64,000 nt of DNA from Paractinoplanes abujensis (GTDB lineage Bacteria; Actinomycetota; Actinomycetes; Mycobacteriales; Micromonosporaceae), in assembly GCF_014204895.1 (NCBI RefSeq), contig NZ_JACHMF010000001.1, positions 5,270,001 through 5,334,000 on the forward strand. Reading direction: 5' to 3'. The stretch's first letter is position 1, and each line of letters opens with the position of its first letter. Of this stretch, positions 1 through 7,525 are shown one piece after another. A program made the position numbers and the translations under genes. The notes under the pieces are model-generated. The model saw nothing but the letters and a program-made list of their open reading frames with translations, was not told the DNA's origin and made no database searches.

Positions 1-245
1 ACCGACTCGATATCCAGGGCTCCGTCCCGGGCCTCACCGAAGGCGACCCGCATGTCGTCCAAGCTGATGCCGGCATCCGCCATCTTGCGGATCCACAGCA
101 GGCGGATCATGTCGTCATAGCCGTAGCGGCGGCGGCCGTCCCCACCGCGCTCGGGTTCGGGCAGCAGACCGATCTCGTGGTAATGGCGGACGGCGCGTGG
201 GGTTGTCCCAGCGAACGCGGCGGCATCACCGATCTTGACCTGCAT
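1..245 (-). CDS. MerR-family transcriptional regulator (C-terminus cut by window edge)
   Basis: The minus strand from an ATG at 245 reads 81 codons before the window ends. The product begins MQVKIGDAAAFAGTTPRAVR and continues with YHEIGLLPEPER and then RRRYGYDDMIRLLWIRKMADAG, which is the winged-helix N-terminal domain of MerR regulators (helix-turn-helix, wing, then the start of the second helix pair). MerR proteins bind DNA as dimers between the -35 and -10 of the promoters they control. The effector-binding C-terminus lies outside the window, so the ligand cannot be inferred. The bases just upstream (246-306) separate it from the next gene on the same strand. Confidence 0.85.
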   Translation of the reverse strand, partial: MQVKIGDAAAFAGTTPRAVRHYHEIGLLPEPERGGDGRRRYGYDDMIRLLWIRKMADAGISLDDMRVAFGEARDGALDIES

Positions 246-306
246 CCAAGTGCCACCGACCTTGGGTGAGCCCCGTGGACAACCCGGACGCCGCGGCCGG
301 CCGGCC

Positions 307-846
307 CTAGTCTGGGGCGGCCATCGTGCTTCGGGCGGTGGCCACCAGTTCGTCAGTCAGCTCGATCACGGCGGGGAGGGTCACCGGTGTGCCCGAGTCG
401 TAGCGAACAGCCCAGCTCAGCCCGTTCTGCCCCGGCACCCGCCGGCCGACCACCCTGACTCCGCCCGAGCCCGACGGCAGGGGGTGGTGCGTGGTGTAGG
501 CCACCGACTTGGTCACCCGGGTGCGCACCTGGTCGGGCAGCTGGCCCGGTTCGAGCAGCAGGAATGTCTGGATCGGGCCGTCCACGAGCACGGTGTAGCC
601 GTCGCGTTCCTCGGCCTGTTCGGCAGGGGTGATCCGCAGCTCGCGGCCCGACCAGGCCGCCTTGTGGATCTCGTGCCAGCCCAGCCGCGACGACGTGCTG
701 CCCGAGCCGGGCAGCCAGAGGCCGTGGTTGGTGGCCACCACGGCGCGGTCGTCGGTGACCAGCGACCACGCCAGCACCCGTTCCTCGGGGGCGAGCGCCG
801 GTTTGAGGGCCGCCGGGAGGGCGGGTTTGCGCCGAAGGAAGTTCAC
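307..846 (-). CDS. conserved actinobacterial protein, PH-like, downstream of dnaG
   Basis: A 179-residue protein starting MNFLRRKPALPAALKPALAP. It has no signal peptide or membrane segment. The pattern (VLAWSLVTDDRAVVATNHGLWLP, then a short tryptophan-rich strand GWHEIHKAAWSG) resembles small beta-rich, PH-domain-like actinobacterial proteins of unknown function; this is a fold-level impression only. Its start codon overlaps the dnaG stop by 4 nt, so it is translationally coupled to primase. The coupling is conserved-looking, but I do not assign it a role in replication. Confidence 0.75.
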   Translation of the reverse strand: MNFLRRKPALPAALKPALAPEERVLAWSLVTDDRAVVATNHGLWLPGSGSTSSRLGWHEIHKAAWSGRELRITPAEQAEERDGYTVLVDGPIQTFLLLEPGQLPDQVRTRVTKSVAYTTHHPLPSGSGGVRVVGRRVPGQNGLSWAVRYDSGTPVTLPAVIELTDELVATARSTMAAPD

Positions 847-2702
847 AGTCCACCTGCCGCCTGGTCACGCAGGGCCCGGGCCTGCTGTTCGAGCGAGAAG
901 AGCTCGCCGGCCAGGGCGAGGTAGGCGTCCTTGTTGGCCACCGGGTTGAGCCGCTGCACCTTGGACTTGAGGTCGCGGATGCGGGTCGTCACCGCGCCCA
1001 TCTGCAGCCGGGCCAGCGTGATCTGCACGTAGTAGGGCTCCACGGCCCCGTCGACGCGCAGCGGCTCCACCGCGAGCTGCGAGATCATGCCTTGCCCGCC
1101 GAGGTCGGTGCAGCTGTCGCGCACCTTCTCGATCCAGACGACGCCGCCGCCGGAGACCGACGACGCGCCGCCGGCGGCCTCGATCGCGGCGCGGATCGAC
1201 TGGTAGACCGGGTCGGCGTAGTTCTCGGCGCCGACGACGTCGAACATCGGGCCGGCCAGCACCGGTTCCTGCAGCGCGAGTTTGAGCGATTCGCGTTCGA
1301 CCAGCCGCTGCGGCGCCTCGGCGGCCTGCGGGGCGGGGCGCGTTTCGGCCGCGTCGGTGCCGCGCATGGCCGACGCCACCGCCCGCTGCACCGGTTCCAG
1401 GTCCATGCCGAGGTCGCCGGCGAGCTTGCGGGCGTACTCGGGGCGCTTCTCCCGGTCTTTGATCTTGGCGATGAGCGGGGCGGCGCGGCGCATCGCGTCG
1501 ACCCGGCCCTCGACCGTGTCGAGGTCGAACTTGCGCAGGGTTTGCCGCAAGGCGAAGTCGACCAGCGGCTCGCGTCCGGCGATCATGTCGCGGACGGCCA
1601 GGTCGCCCTTGGCCAGCCGCAACTCGCACGGGTCCATGTTGTCGGGGCTGACCGCGATGAACGTGCGCCCGACGAAACGCTGGTCCTCCTCGAAGGCGCG
1701 CAACGCCGCCTTCTGGCCCGCCGCGTCGCCGTCGAACGTGTAGATGATCTCGCCGGTGAAGCTGTCGCTGTCCATCAGCAGGCGGCGCAGCACCCCGATG
1801 TGGTCGATGCCGAACGCCGTGCCGCAGGTGGCCACCGCCGTCGGCTCGCCCGCCTCGTGACAGGCCATCACGTCGGTGTAGCCCTCGACGATGACCGCCC
1901 GGCCGCGCTTGGCGATCTCGCGCTTGGCGTGGTCGATGCCGTAGAGCACGTGCGACTTCTTGTAGAGCGGCGTCTCCGGCGTGTTCAGGTATTTGGGGCC
2001 GTCGTCGTCGTCGAACAGCTTGCGCGCGCCGAAGCCGATCACGTCGCCCGACAGGTCGCGGATGGGCCACAGCAGCCGCCGCCGGAACCGGTCGATCATC
2101 GAGCCCGAGCGGGCCGGTTTGGTCAGGCCCGCGGTGTTCAGTTCGTCGGCCGTGAAGCCTTTCTGCCGCAGATGCTTGGCCAGCGCGTCCCACGAGTCGG
2201 GGGCGAACCCGCAGCCGTAGCGTTCGGCCGCGTCGCGCCCGAAGCCCCGCTCGGCCAGGAACTGCCGGGCTTTGCGGGCGCCCGGCGTGCCGAGCTGGTC
2301 GCGATAGAAGTCGGCGGCCGCCGCGTGCGCGGCCAGCAGCCGCTGCCGCTGCCCGGTCTGCGGCCGGGGCCCGCTCGGGGCGCCCGTCTCGTCGTATCGA
2401 AGCTGAATACCGGCGCGCCCGGCGAGCCGCTCGATCGATTCCATGAACGACAGGTGTTCCGCGTCCATCAGGAACTTGATCGCGTCGCCGCCCTGGCCGC
2501 AGCCGTGGCAGTAGTACACGTTGCGGGCCGGGGCCACCGTGAACGACGGAGTCTTCTCGTCGTGGAACGGGCACAGGCCCTTGAGGTTGCCGCCGCCCGC
2601 GGGCCGCAGCGTCACCGACTCGCTGATGATGTCGGCGATCGACGTGCGGTCACGGACCAGTGCGATGTCTTCGTCCTTGACCCTGCCCGCCACGGCATAC
2701 AT
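843..2702 (-). CDS. dnaG: DNA primase DnaG
   Basis: A 619-residue primase that makes RNA primers at the replication fork. The N-terminal zinc-ribbon is visible at residues about 44-68 (CPFH then CHGC, i.e. Cys44, His47, Cys65, Cys68). The catalytic TOPRIM domain follows, with VIVEGYTDVMACHEAG and the metal-binding YTFDGDAAGQKAALRAF. A C-terminal helicase-binding-like segment ends the protein. Length is normal for actinobacterial DnaG. The ATG at 2702 gives MYAVAGRVKDEDIALVRDRT; a GTG three codons in (VAGRVKDED) is an alternative because many homologues begin close to it. It is 11 bp from dgt, with both genes in the same direction. Confidence 0.97.
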   Translation of the reverse strand: MYAVAGRVKDEDIALVRDRTSIADIISESVTLRPAGGGNLKGLCPFHDEKTPSFTVAPARNVYYCHGCGQGGDAIKFLMDAEHLSFMESIERLAGRAGIQLRYDETGAPSGPRPQTGQRQRLLAAHAAAADFYRDQLGTPGARKARQFLAERGFGRDAAERYGCGFAPDSWDALAKHLRQKGFTADELNTAGLTKPARSGSMIDRFRRRLLWPIRDLSGDVIGFGARKLFDDDDGPKYLNTPETPLYKKSHVLYGIDHAKREIAKRGRAVIVEGYTDVMACHEAGEPTAVATCGTAFGIDHIGVLRRLLMDSDSFTGEIIYTFDGDAAGQKAALRAFEEDQRFVGRTFIAVSPDNMDPCELRLAKGDLAVRDMIAGREPLVDFALRQTLRKFDLDTVEGRVDAMRRAAPLIAKIKDREKRPEYARKLAGDLGMDLEPVQRAVASAMRGTDAAETRPAPQAAEAPQRLVERESLKLALQEPVLAGPMFDVVGAENYADPVYQSIRAAIEAAGGASSVSGGGVVWIEKVRDSCTDLGGQGMISQLAVEPLRVDGAVEPYYVQITLARLQMGAVTTRIRDLKSKVQRLNPVANKDAYLALAGELFSLEQQARALRDQAAGGL

Positions 2703-2713
2703 CCTGCCTCGTG

Positions 2714-3937
2714 TCAGGCGCGCGCTGCCACCAGGGTCCCGTGCCAGCTCACGGCGGCCGTGTCGGTGAGCGACGCCACCTGGTCGATCACCACCCGCAG
2801 CGCCTCGGCATCACTCTGCGCTGCCGCGTAAAGCGGGCCAAAGATCGGATCAAGAGCTTCCGGCGTACGCATGAGCGCCTCCACCAGCTCGACCAGGATG
2901 ACGCGCTGCCGCTCGTGCCACTCCTCGGCCGCCCTCGGACGCATCACGTAGCGCAACGCCATACCCTTGAGCAGCGCGCACTGGTTACGCACCGTTCGCG
3001 GCACGATCAGGTCGGCGGCGTACCGCCGTACGGGGTCGGTGCCGAACCGGCTCTGCGTCGCGCCCACTGCCGAGGCCACGAAACGGCCGGTCAGCACACT
3101 GGTCATCCGTTTGAGGCCGACCTGCGCGCGGTAGCTGCCGTCGTAGCCCGCGACCTCGGTCACCACCGGGTCGGCCAGCAGTTGATCGAGGGCGGCCGCG
3201 AGCTCGCCGACCGGTTCGTCGGAGTAGACCCCGGCCACGTCGGCGCAGAGGGCGGCGCGCTCGTCGGGATCTTCCAGCAGGGGCCGCAGCGCCAGGTAGC
3301 CGCCGTGCACGCCGTCCTCGACGTCGTGCACGGAGTAGGCCACGTCGTCGGCCCAGTCCATGACCTGCGCCTCCAGGCAGCGCCGTTCGCCCTGCTCGGC
3401 CCCGCGGATCCAGTCGAACACCGGGCGGTCGTCGGCGTACAACCCGAACTTGCGCCGCCCCGGCTGCCGCGCCCAGGGATATTTGCAGCTCGCGTCGAGC
3501 GAGGCCCGGGTCAGGTTGAGCCCGGCCCCGGGCACCTTGGCCTCGAGCCGGGTCAGCACCCGCAGCGTCTGGGCGTTGCCCTCGAAGCCGCCGCACGGCT
3601 CGGCCACGACGTGCAGCGCCGCCTCGCCGTTGTGCCCGAACGGCGGGTGGCCCAGGTCGTGGGCGAGGCCGGCCACGTCCACCACGTCGGGGTCGCAGCC
3701 GAGCCGCTCGCCCATCTCCCGGGAGATCTGCGCCACCTCGAGCGAGTGGGTCAGACGCGTACGCAGGAAGTCGTCGGAGCCCGCGGTGTGCACCTGGGTC
3801 TTGGCGGCGAGCCGGCGGAACCCGGCCGAGTGCAGCACCCGGGCGCGGTCGCGCTGGTAGGGCGTTCGTCCGTATCCGCTGTCCTTGGCCGGTTCGGTAA
3901 TCCACCGCTGGGCGTCGAACGCCGTCATGAGGATCAC
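2714..3937 (-). CDS. dgt: deoxyguanosinetriphosphate triphosphohydrolase (dGTPase-like)
   Basis: A 407-residue HD-domain enzyme that splits dNTPs, classically dGTP, into deoxynucleoside and triphosphate. The HD superfamily metal ligands are seen as TRLTHSLEVAQISREMG (first His), then AGLAHDLGHPPFGHNGEAAL (the HD pair and downstream His) and, later, MDWADDVAYSVHDVED (last Asp). The N-terminal sequence GYGRTPYQRDRARVLHSAGFRRLAAKTQVH is the family hallmark. The gene is followed 11 bp later by dnaG, an arrangement known from other actinobacteria that joins nucleotide-pool control with primase. The ATG at 3937 gives MILMTAFDAQRW; MTAF, three codons in, is also possible. Confidence 0.95.
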   Translation of the reverse strand: MILMTAFDAQRWITEPAKDSGYGRTPYQRDRARVLHSAGFRRLAAKTQVHTAGSDDFLRTRLTHSLEVAQISREMGERLGCDPDVVDVAGLAHDLGHPPFGHNGEAALHVVAEPCGGFEGNAQTLRVLTRLEAKVPGAGLNLTRASLDASCKYPWARQPGRRKFGLYADDRPVFDWIRGAEQGERRCLEAQVMDWADDVAYSVHDVEDGVHGGYLALRPLLEDPDERAALCADVAGVYSDEPVGELAAALDQLLADPVVTEVAGYDGSYRAQVGLKRMTSVLTGRFVASAVGATQSRFGTDPVRRYAADLIVPRTVRNQCALLKGMALRYVMRPRAAEEWHERQRVILVELVEALMRTPEALDPIFGPLYAAAQSDAEALRVVIDQVASLTDTAAVSWHGTLVAARA

Positions 3938-3955
3938 CCTAAGCGGCGACGGCCC

Positions 3956-4327
3956 CTATCCACGCTTGGATGACAGGACACAGAATTCGTTGCCCTCGGG
4001 GTCGGCCAGCACGACCCACGGCACGCCGTCGCCCTGGCCGATGTCGGCGTGCCGGGCGCCCATGTCGAGCAGGCGCTCCACCTCGGCCTCCTGGTCGTCC
4101 GGGCGCAGGTCGATGTGCAGCCGGTTCTTGACCTTCTTGACCTCGGCGTCGCGGCCGAAGAGCAGGCCCGGCAGCTGGTCGGCGCTGCGGCGGATCTCCA
4201 CCTCGTCGGGCTGCTCGTGCACGATCACGTAGCCGAGCGCCTCGGCCCACCAGCGCGCGAGCCGTGCGGGATCCTCCGCGTCGACGACGATCTGCTCCCA
4301 TTGGCTCGGCATCCATCTCTCCTTCAT
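3956..4327 (-). CDS. VOC / glyoxalase-fold protein
   Basis: A 123-residue single VOC (vicinal oxygen chelate) module. The sequence WEQIVVDAEDPARLARWWAEAL is the first beta-alpha unit. The middle carries LHIDLRPDDQEAEVERLLDMGA and the end reads VVLADPEGNEFCVLS, the usual VOC closing strand with a metal-position Glu. Similar small proteins are glyoxalase/bleomycin-resistance-like or CGA-type regulatory proteins; the substrate cannot be told. It stands alone on the minus strand, divergent from the DUF4388 cluster that begins at 4431. Confidence 0.85.
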   Translation of the reverse strand: MKERWMPSQWEQIVVDAEDPARLARWWAEALGYVIVHEQPDEVEIRRSADQLPGLLFGRDAEVKKVKNRLHIDLRPDDQEAEVERLLDMGARHADIGQGDGVPWVVLADPEGNEFCVLSSKRG

Positions 4328-4430
4328 CGAAAAGTGGCGATCATGTTACGCGCCTGGCTCCATTGAACCCCGTCGGAAACAGCGCACTGACGGTCCGGCG
4401 ACAGTCCTCGATGCCGCTGAGGATGACTTC

Positions 4431-4940
4431 GTGATTCCAGGTTCACCGGCCACCGCTGGTCTGCGGCGCCTGCTGACGGAGTTGGGCGAGTCCGCGCGCA
4501 CCGGCGCGCTGCACATCGACGGGCACCCCGGCGGTGTGCTGTATCTCGTGAGCGGCCGCATCGCGTACGCGGAAACGCCCGCCTGCCCCGGCATCGGCGA
4601 TCGCCTCGTCGCGTCGGGCCGCATCCCGGCCGCGGTGTGGCGCCGGGCCCTGGCCGAGGGCCGAGGCGCGCACCGGGTCGGGCGCCTGCTGCTGCGGGAC
4701 GGGCTGATCGGGCAGAACGAGCTGGCGCTGCGACTGGCGGCGGCGATCGCGGACGCGACCCACGAATTGCTGCGGTCGGCCGAGGCGCGGGTGCGTTTCG
4801 TGCCGGGCGAGCGCCACTGGCTGGGCCCGGTGGCCGGCTTGGAGCCGGCCCGCCGATTTCGCGCCGGTGGAGGACGAAATGCCTGCCCACAGCCGTGGTC
4901 GCGGAAGCCGCCGACCATGACGCACATGGGGTGCGACTAG
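4431..4940 (+). CDS. PATAN/DUF4388-like protein, short form
   Basis: A 169-residue protein starting at GTG 4431, with GAGGA 8-12 nt upstream. Residues about 8-60 (LRRLLTELGESARTGALHID, then GGVLYLVSGRIAYAETPACPG) match the DUF4388/PATAN pattern: a beta-rich module of signalling adaptors that often accompanies Roadblock proteins and small GTPases. A helical part follows, ending VRFVPGERHWLGPV. The gene at 5474-6496 is a paralogue over this whole stretch but continues for about 180 more residues, whereas this copy falls into an Arg/Pro-rich tail and stops. It may be a natural short form or a 3'-truncated copy. It is the first gene of the cluster. Confidence 0.75.
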   Translation: MIPGSPATAGLRRLLTELGESARTGALHIDGHPGGVLYLVSGRIAYAETPACPGIGDRLVASGRIPAAVWRRALAEGRGAHRVGRLLLRDGLIGQNELALRLAAAIADATHELLRSAEARVRFVPGERHWLGPVAGLEPARRFRAGGGRNACPQPWSRKPPTMTHMGCD

Positions 4941-5087
4941 CTCTCGCGGTGTGGTCAGAGGATGGCCCACGGTGACGGCGAGGCCACGTGTACCCGCGGG
5001 TCGGCGCCGGCACCGACCGGAGGCTCGCCGGTGACCGCGGCAACGATGCACGGCCCGGCGGGAGCAGCACAGCGCTGAGGAGAAGAA

Positions 5088-5468
5088 GTGCCCGGCGTCG
5101 ATCACTGTCTACAGGAGGCCATGGCGATACCTGGCGCGGTCGGCGCCAGTCTCGTCGACTACACCACCGGCTTCCCGGTCGCCATGACGGGAGCCGCACC
5201 CAATTCCGATCACCAGGCCGCGGCGGCCGGGACAGCCGACGTGGTGCAGGCGGCCACCAGCCGGTCGCTGTTCGTCTCGGCGCTGCCGCACGACCTGCTC
5301 GAAGACCTGATCATCACGACGGCCGCCGGCTATCACCTGCTGCGGATGGTGCACACCGACTTCGACAGCCGGCTGGTGCTCTACGTCTGGCTCGACCGGG
5401 TGCAGGGCAACCTCGCGGTGGCCCGCCGCCGCATGCAGAAACTCGCCGACGAGCTCGTCGCGACCTGA
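5088..5468 (+). CDS. Roadblock/LC7-domain protein (cluster copy 1)
   Basis: A 126-residue protein starting at GTG 5088, behind GAGGAGAAG. Nearly the whole chain is one Roadblock/LC7 domain: IPGAVGASLVDYTTGFPVAM (first helix and strand), then AAAGTADVVQAATSRS, then LIITTAAGYHLLRMV and VLYVWLDRVQGNLAVARRRM. Bacterial Roadblock proteins bind or activate Ras-like GTPases (MglB for MglA, CvnB for CvnD) or serve as homodimeric scaffolds. No GTPase is present here. It is 5 bp from the following DUF4388 gene, so the two are probably co-translated. Confidence 0.88.
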   Translation: MPGVDHCLQEAMAIPGAVGASLVDYTTGFPVAMTGAAPNSDHQAAAAGTADVVQAATSRSLFVSALPHDLLEDLIITTAAGYHLLRMVHTDFDSRLVLYVWLDRVQGNLAVARRRMQKLADELVAT

Positions 5469-5473
5469 CGGGG

Positions 5474-6496
5474 ATGGGAGTGATTTTGACAGCCTCGAGG
5501 ACCCTCTCGCCGGGGCGCCTGCTCACGCAGGTGGCCGGCGAGCGGCAGACCGGCGTGCTGGTGGTCGGCGGCCACCCGGGCGGCGCGGTCTACGTCCTCG
5601 AGGGCCGCGTCATCTACGCCGAGTCGCCGGCCGCCCCCGGCGTCGGCGAGCTGCTCACGGCGTCGGGCCGCCTGGCCGGGCGCACCTGGCAGAACGCGCT
5701 CGACCTGGGCACGTCCACCGCCCGGGTGGGCCGGCTGCTGGTCGACCAGGGCCACCTGACCCGGGGCGAGCTGGAGATGTGCGTGCTGGGCGCGATCTAC
5801 GACGCGGCGTACTTCGCGCTCTCCCGCGCCTCGGCCCCGGCCGATTTCCTGCCCGGGGCGACGCACTGGCTCGGCCCGGTGGTGCACGTCGACCCGGAGG
5901 CGGTCAACGACGAGGTGGCACGGCGGGTGCGGATCCTCGACGAGATCTTCCCCGACGCCCGGGTCGACACGACGGCGATCGCCCCGGCGACCCGGCCGCC
6001 GCGCGAGCGGATCACGCTCACCGCCCTGCAGTGGGAGCTGCTCGTGCACGCGGACGGGCAGCGGACACCGGCCGATCTGGCGCTCCTGCTGGGCAAGGCC
6101 GGGTTCGCCTGCGTGCAGGAGTTGCGGCGGATGACCGCGATGGGGCTGATCGAGCTGCCCGAGATCCCGGCGCCCGGGCCGGAGCTCGTCCGGCTGCCCC
6201 GGGCCCGCGGCCCGGCCGTGGACGCGCAGCGACCGGTGATGGGGCCCACCCCGGTCGAGGCCGCCCCGGTGGCGCGGGCCGCCGTGCCCGCGCCCGTGCC
6301 GGAACCGCCGCGCCACTCGGTGCCCGACGACACCTCGGCCACCCAGGCGCTCTACCGCCCGCCGCCCCGCCTGGCCCGCCGCAAACCCGGGGCCAAGCTG
6401 CCCAAGGAGGTCGCCGGCGAGCCCCCGCCGGTGCATCAGGGCACCGATGAAGTCCTGCTCAAGCGCATCCGCACCGCATTGAGGGCCTTGCGGTGA
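5474..6496 (+). CDS. PATAN/DUF4388-like protein, long form
   Basis: About 340 residues from ATG 5474 (GTG 5480 and TTG 5486 are in-frame alternatives). Residues about 10-60 form the PATAN/DUF4388 module (LLTQVAGERQTGVLVVGGHP, GAVYVLEGRVIYAESPAAPG). A helical region ends FLPGATHWLGPV, and a second globular part (LTALQWELLVHADGQRTPAD, LALLLGKAGFACVQELRRMT) looks like a winged-helix module as in other DUF4388 proteins. The C-terminal third is Pro/Ala-rich with a basic end, so probably disordered. It lies between two Roadblock genes, with 4-nt or near-zero spacing on both sides, which argues for one signalling complex. Confidence 0.82.
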   Translation: MGVILTASRTLSPGRLLTQVAGERQTGVLVVGGHPGGAVYVLEGRVIYAESPAAPGVGELLTASGRLAGRTWQNALDLGTSTARVGRLLVDQGHLTRGELEMCVLGAIYDAAYFALSRASAPADFLPGATHWLGPVVHVDPEAVNDEVARRVRILDEIFPDARVDTTAIAPATRPPRERITLTALQWELLVHADGQRTPADLALLLGKAGFACVQELRRMTAMGLIELPEIPAPGPELVRLPRARGPAVDAQRPVMGPTPVEAAPVARAAVPAPVPEPPRHSVPDDTSATQALYRPPPRLARRKPGAKLPKEVAGEPPPVHQGTDEVLLKRIRTALRALR

Positions 6497-6531
6497 CCCG
6501 CGCACCCCCGAGGGAGAAGGAGAGACCGAGG

Positions 6532-7017
6532 ATGACGGTGGATCCGGCGGTGCTCGAGGAACTCGACCGCCTGCGAGGCCGGTTGCACGAACTCTCCGGC
6601 AGCGTGCTGGCCACCACCGACGGGCTGGTGGTCGCGCACGACGCGCACGACATCGAGCCGGACAGCATCGCCGCGCTGGCCGCGGCCCACCTGGCGCTGG
6701 CCCGCCGTTTCGCACACGCCGTCAGCCACGGCGACCTGCGCGAATCGGTGGTGGAGTGCGACCGCGGCTACATCACCTCGTACACGGCGGGCCCCAACGC
6801 CCTGCTCACCCTGGTCACGTCGGGCGACGCGAACCTGGCCATGGTGCACCTCGAGGCACGCCGCTGCGTACGCCGGCTCGTACGGCTCATGAGGCTGGAC
6901 AACCCACGCCCCCGCCCGGAGATCCCGCAGCAGGCGGGACCGCCGAGCCCTCTGGCCCGGCGCACACCGATGGCCACCCTGTCGACCAATGCCCGCCGTC
7001 GGCAGGCCGCGGGCTAG
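6532..7017 (+). CDS. Roadblock/LC7-domain protein (cluster copy 2)
   Basis: I place the start at ATG 6532 because AAGGAGAG lies at 6517-6524; this gives 161 residues. An upstream GTG at 6493 overlaps the previous stop but would add an unconvincing basic tail. The core (LRGRLHELSGSVLATTDGLV, VAHDAHDIEPDSIAALAAAH, then LLTLVTSGDANLAMVHLEAR) is a Roadblock fold, and the C-terminal 40 residues are basic and Pro-rich. It differs from copies 1 and 3, so the three are not recent duplicates. It belongs to the same operon as the DUF4388 genes. Confidence 0.82.
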   Translation: MTVDPAVLEELDRLRGRLHELSGSVLATTDGLVVAHDAHDIEPDSIAALAAAHLALARRFAHAVSHGDLRESVVECDRGYITSYTAGPNALLTLVTSGDANLAMVHLEARRCVRRLVRLMRLDNPRPRPEIPQQAGPPSPLARRTPMATLSTNARRRQAAG

Positions 7018-7084
7018 CCCGCTTGTTTCGAACGGTCCGCCATCGACAGCGGACCGCCATCCCACCGCACTGGAGGACAATTCC

Positions 7085-7456
7085 ATGGCTGACATGGACA
7101 CCGCACTCAAAGAGATCATGGAGATCGACGGCGCCGTCGGCGTCGCGCTGGTCGACCACACGAGCGGCATGGCCCTCGGCACCGTCGGCGGCGGCAAGGA
7201 CCTCGACCTGACGGTCGCCGCGGCCGGCAACACCGACGTCGTGCGGGCCAAGCTGCGGGCGATGGAGATGCTCAACATCACCGAGAAGATCGAGGACATC
7301 CTGATCACCCTCGACTCGCAGTATCACCTGATCCGCCCACTGACGAGCCGGGCCGGCAAGGGCCTGTTCCTCTACGTGGCCCTGCGCCGCGACCGGTCGA
7401 ACCTGGCCATGGCCCGCCACCAGCTCAAGCGCATCGAGAACGACATGGACGTCTGA
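7085..7456 (+). CDS. Roadblock/LC7-domain protein (cluster copy 3)
   Basis: A 123-residue protein from ATG 7085 with a GGAGG ribosome-binding site. It is almost entirely a Roadblock domain: ALKEIMEIDGAVGVALVDHT, LTVAAAGNTDVVRAKLRAME, ILITLDSQYHLIRPL and LFLYVALRRDRSNLAMARHQ. It is clearly closer to copy 1 (shared IxGAVGxxLVDxTxG and NLAxARxxxxxx patterns) than to copy 2. It is the last gene of the cluster and is followed directly by a perfect hairpin terminator. Confidence 0.9.
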   Translation: MADMDTALKEIMEIDGAVGVALVDHTSGMALGTVGGGKDLDLTVAAAGNTDVVRAKLRAMEMLNITEKIEDILITLDSQYHLIRPLTSRAGKGLFLYVALRRDRSNLAMARHQLKRIENDMDV

Positions 7457-7471
7457 GTTCCGTCGTCTCCT

Positions 7472-7509
7472 GCGCACAGGGAGGGCCGCGTCCGGCCCTC
7501 CCTGTGCGC
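7472..7509 (+). terminator. strong intrinsic-type terminator of the Roadblock/DUF4388 cluster
   Basis: A perfect 16-bp inverted repeat (GCGCACAGGGAGGGCC and its complement) with a 6-nt loop, starting 16 bp after the stop codon of the last Roadblock gene. Five T residues follow at 7519-7523, after a 9-nt gap. It separates the cluster from the DUF2786 gene, whose start is only 17 bp downstream. Confidence 0.85.
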
Positions 7510-7525
7510 GCTCTACTGTTTTTCT

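Noticed and set aside
1092..2831. Plus-strand 579-codon frame opposite dnaG
   Set aside because: Its translation is Arg/Ala-rich with no family pattern, and it mirrors dnaG's codons.
4637..4975. Alternative frame continuing past the first DUF4388 gene
   Set aside because: Its translation does not align with the paralogue's C-terminus, so a single frameshift does not restore a full-length copy.
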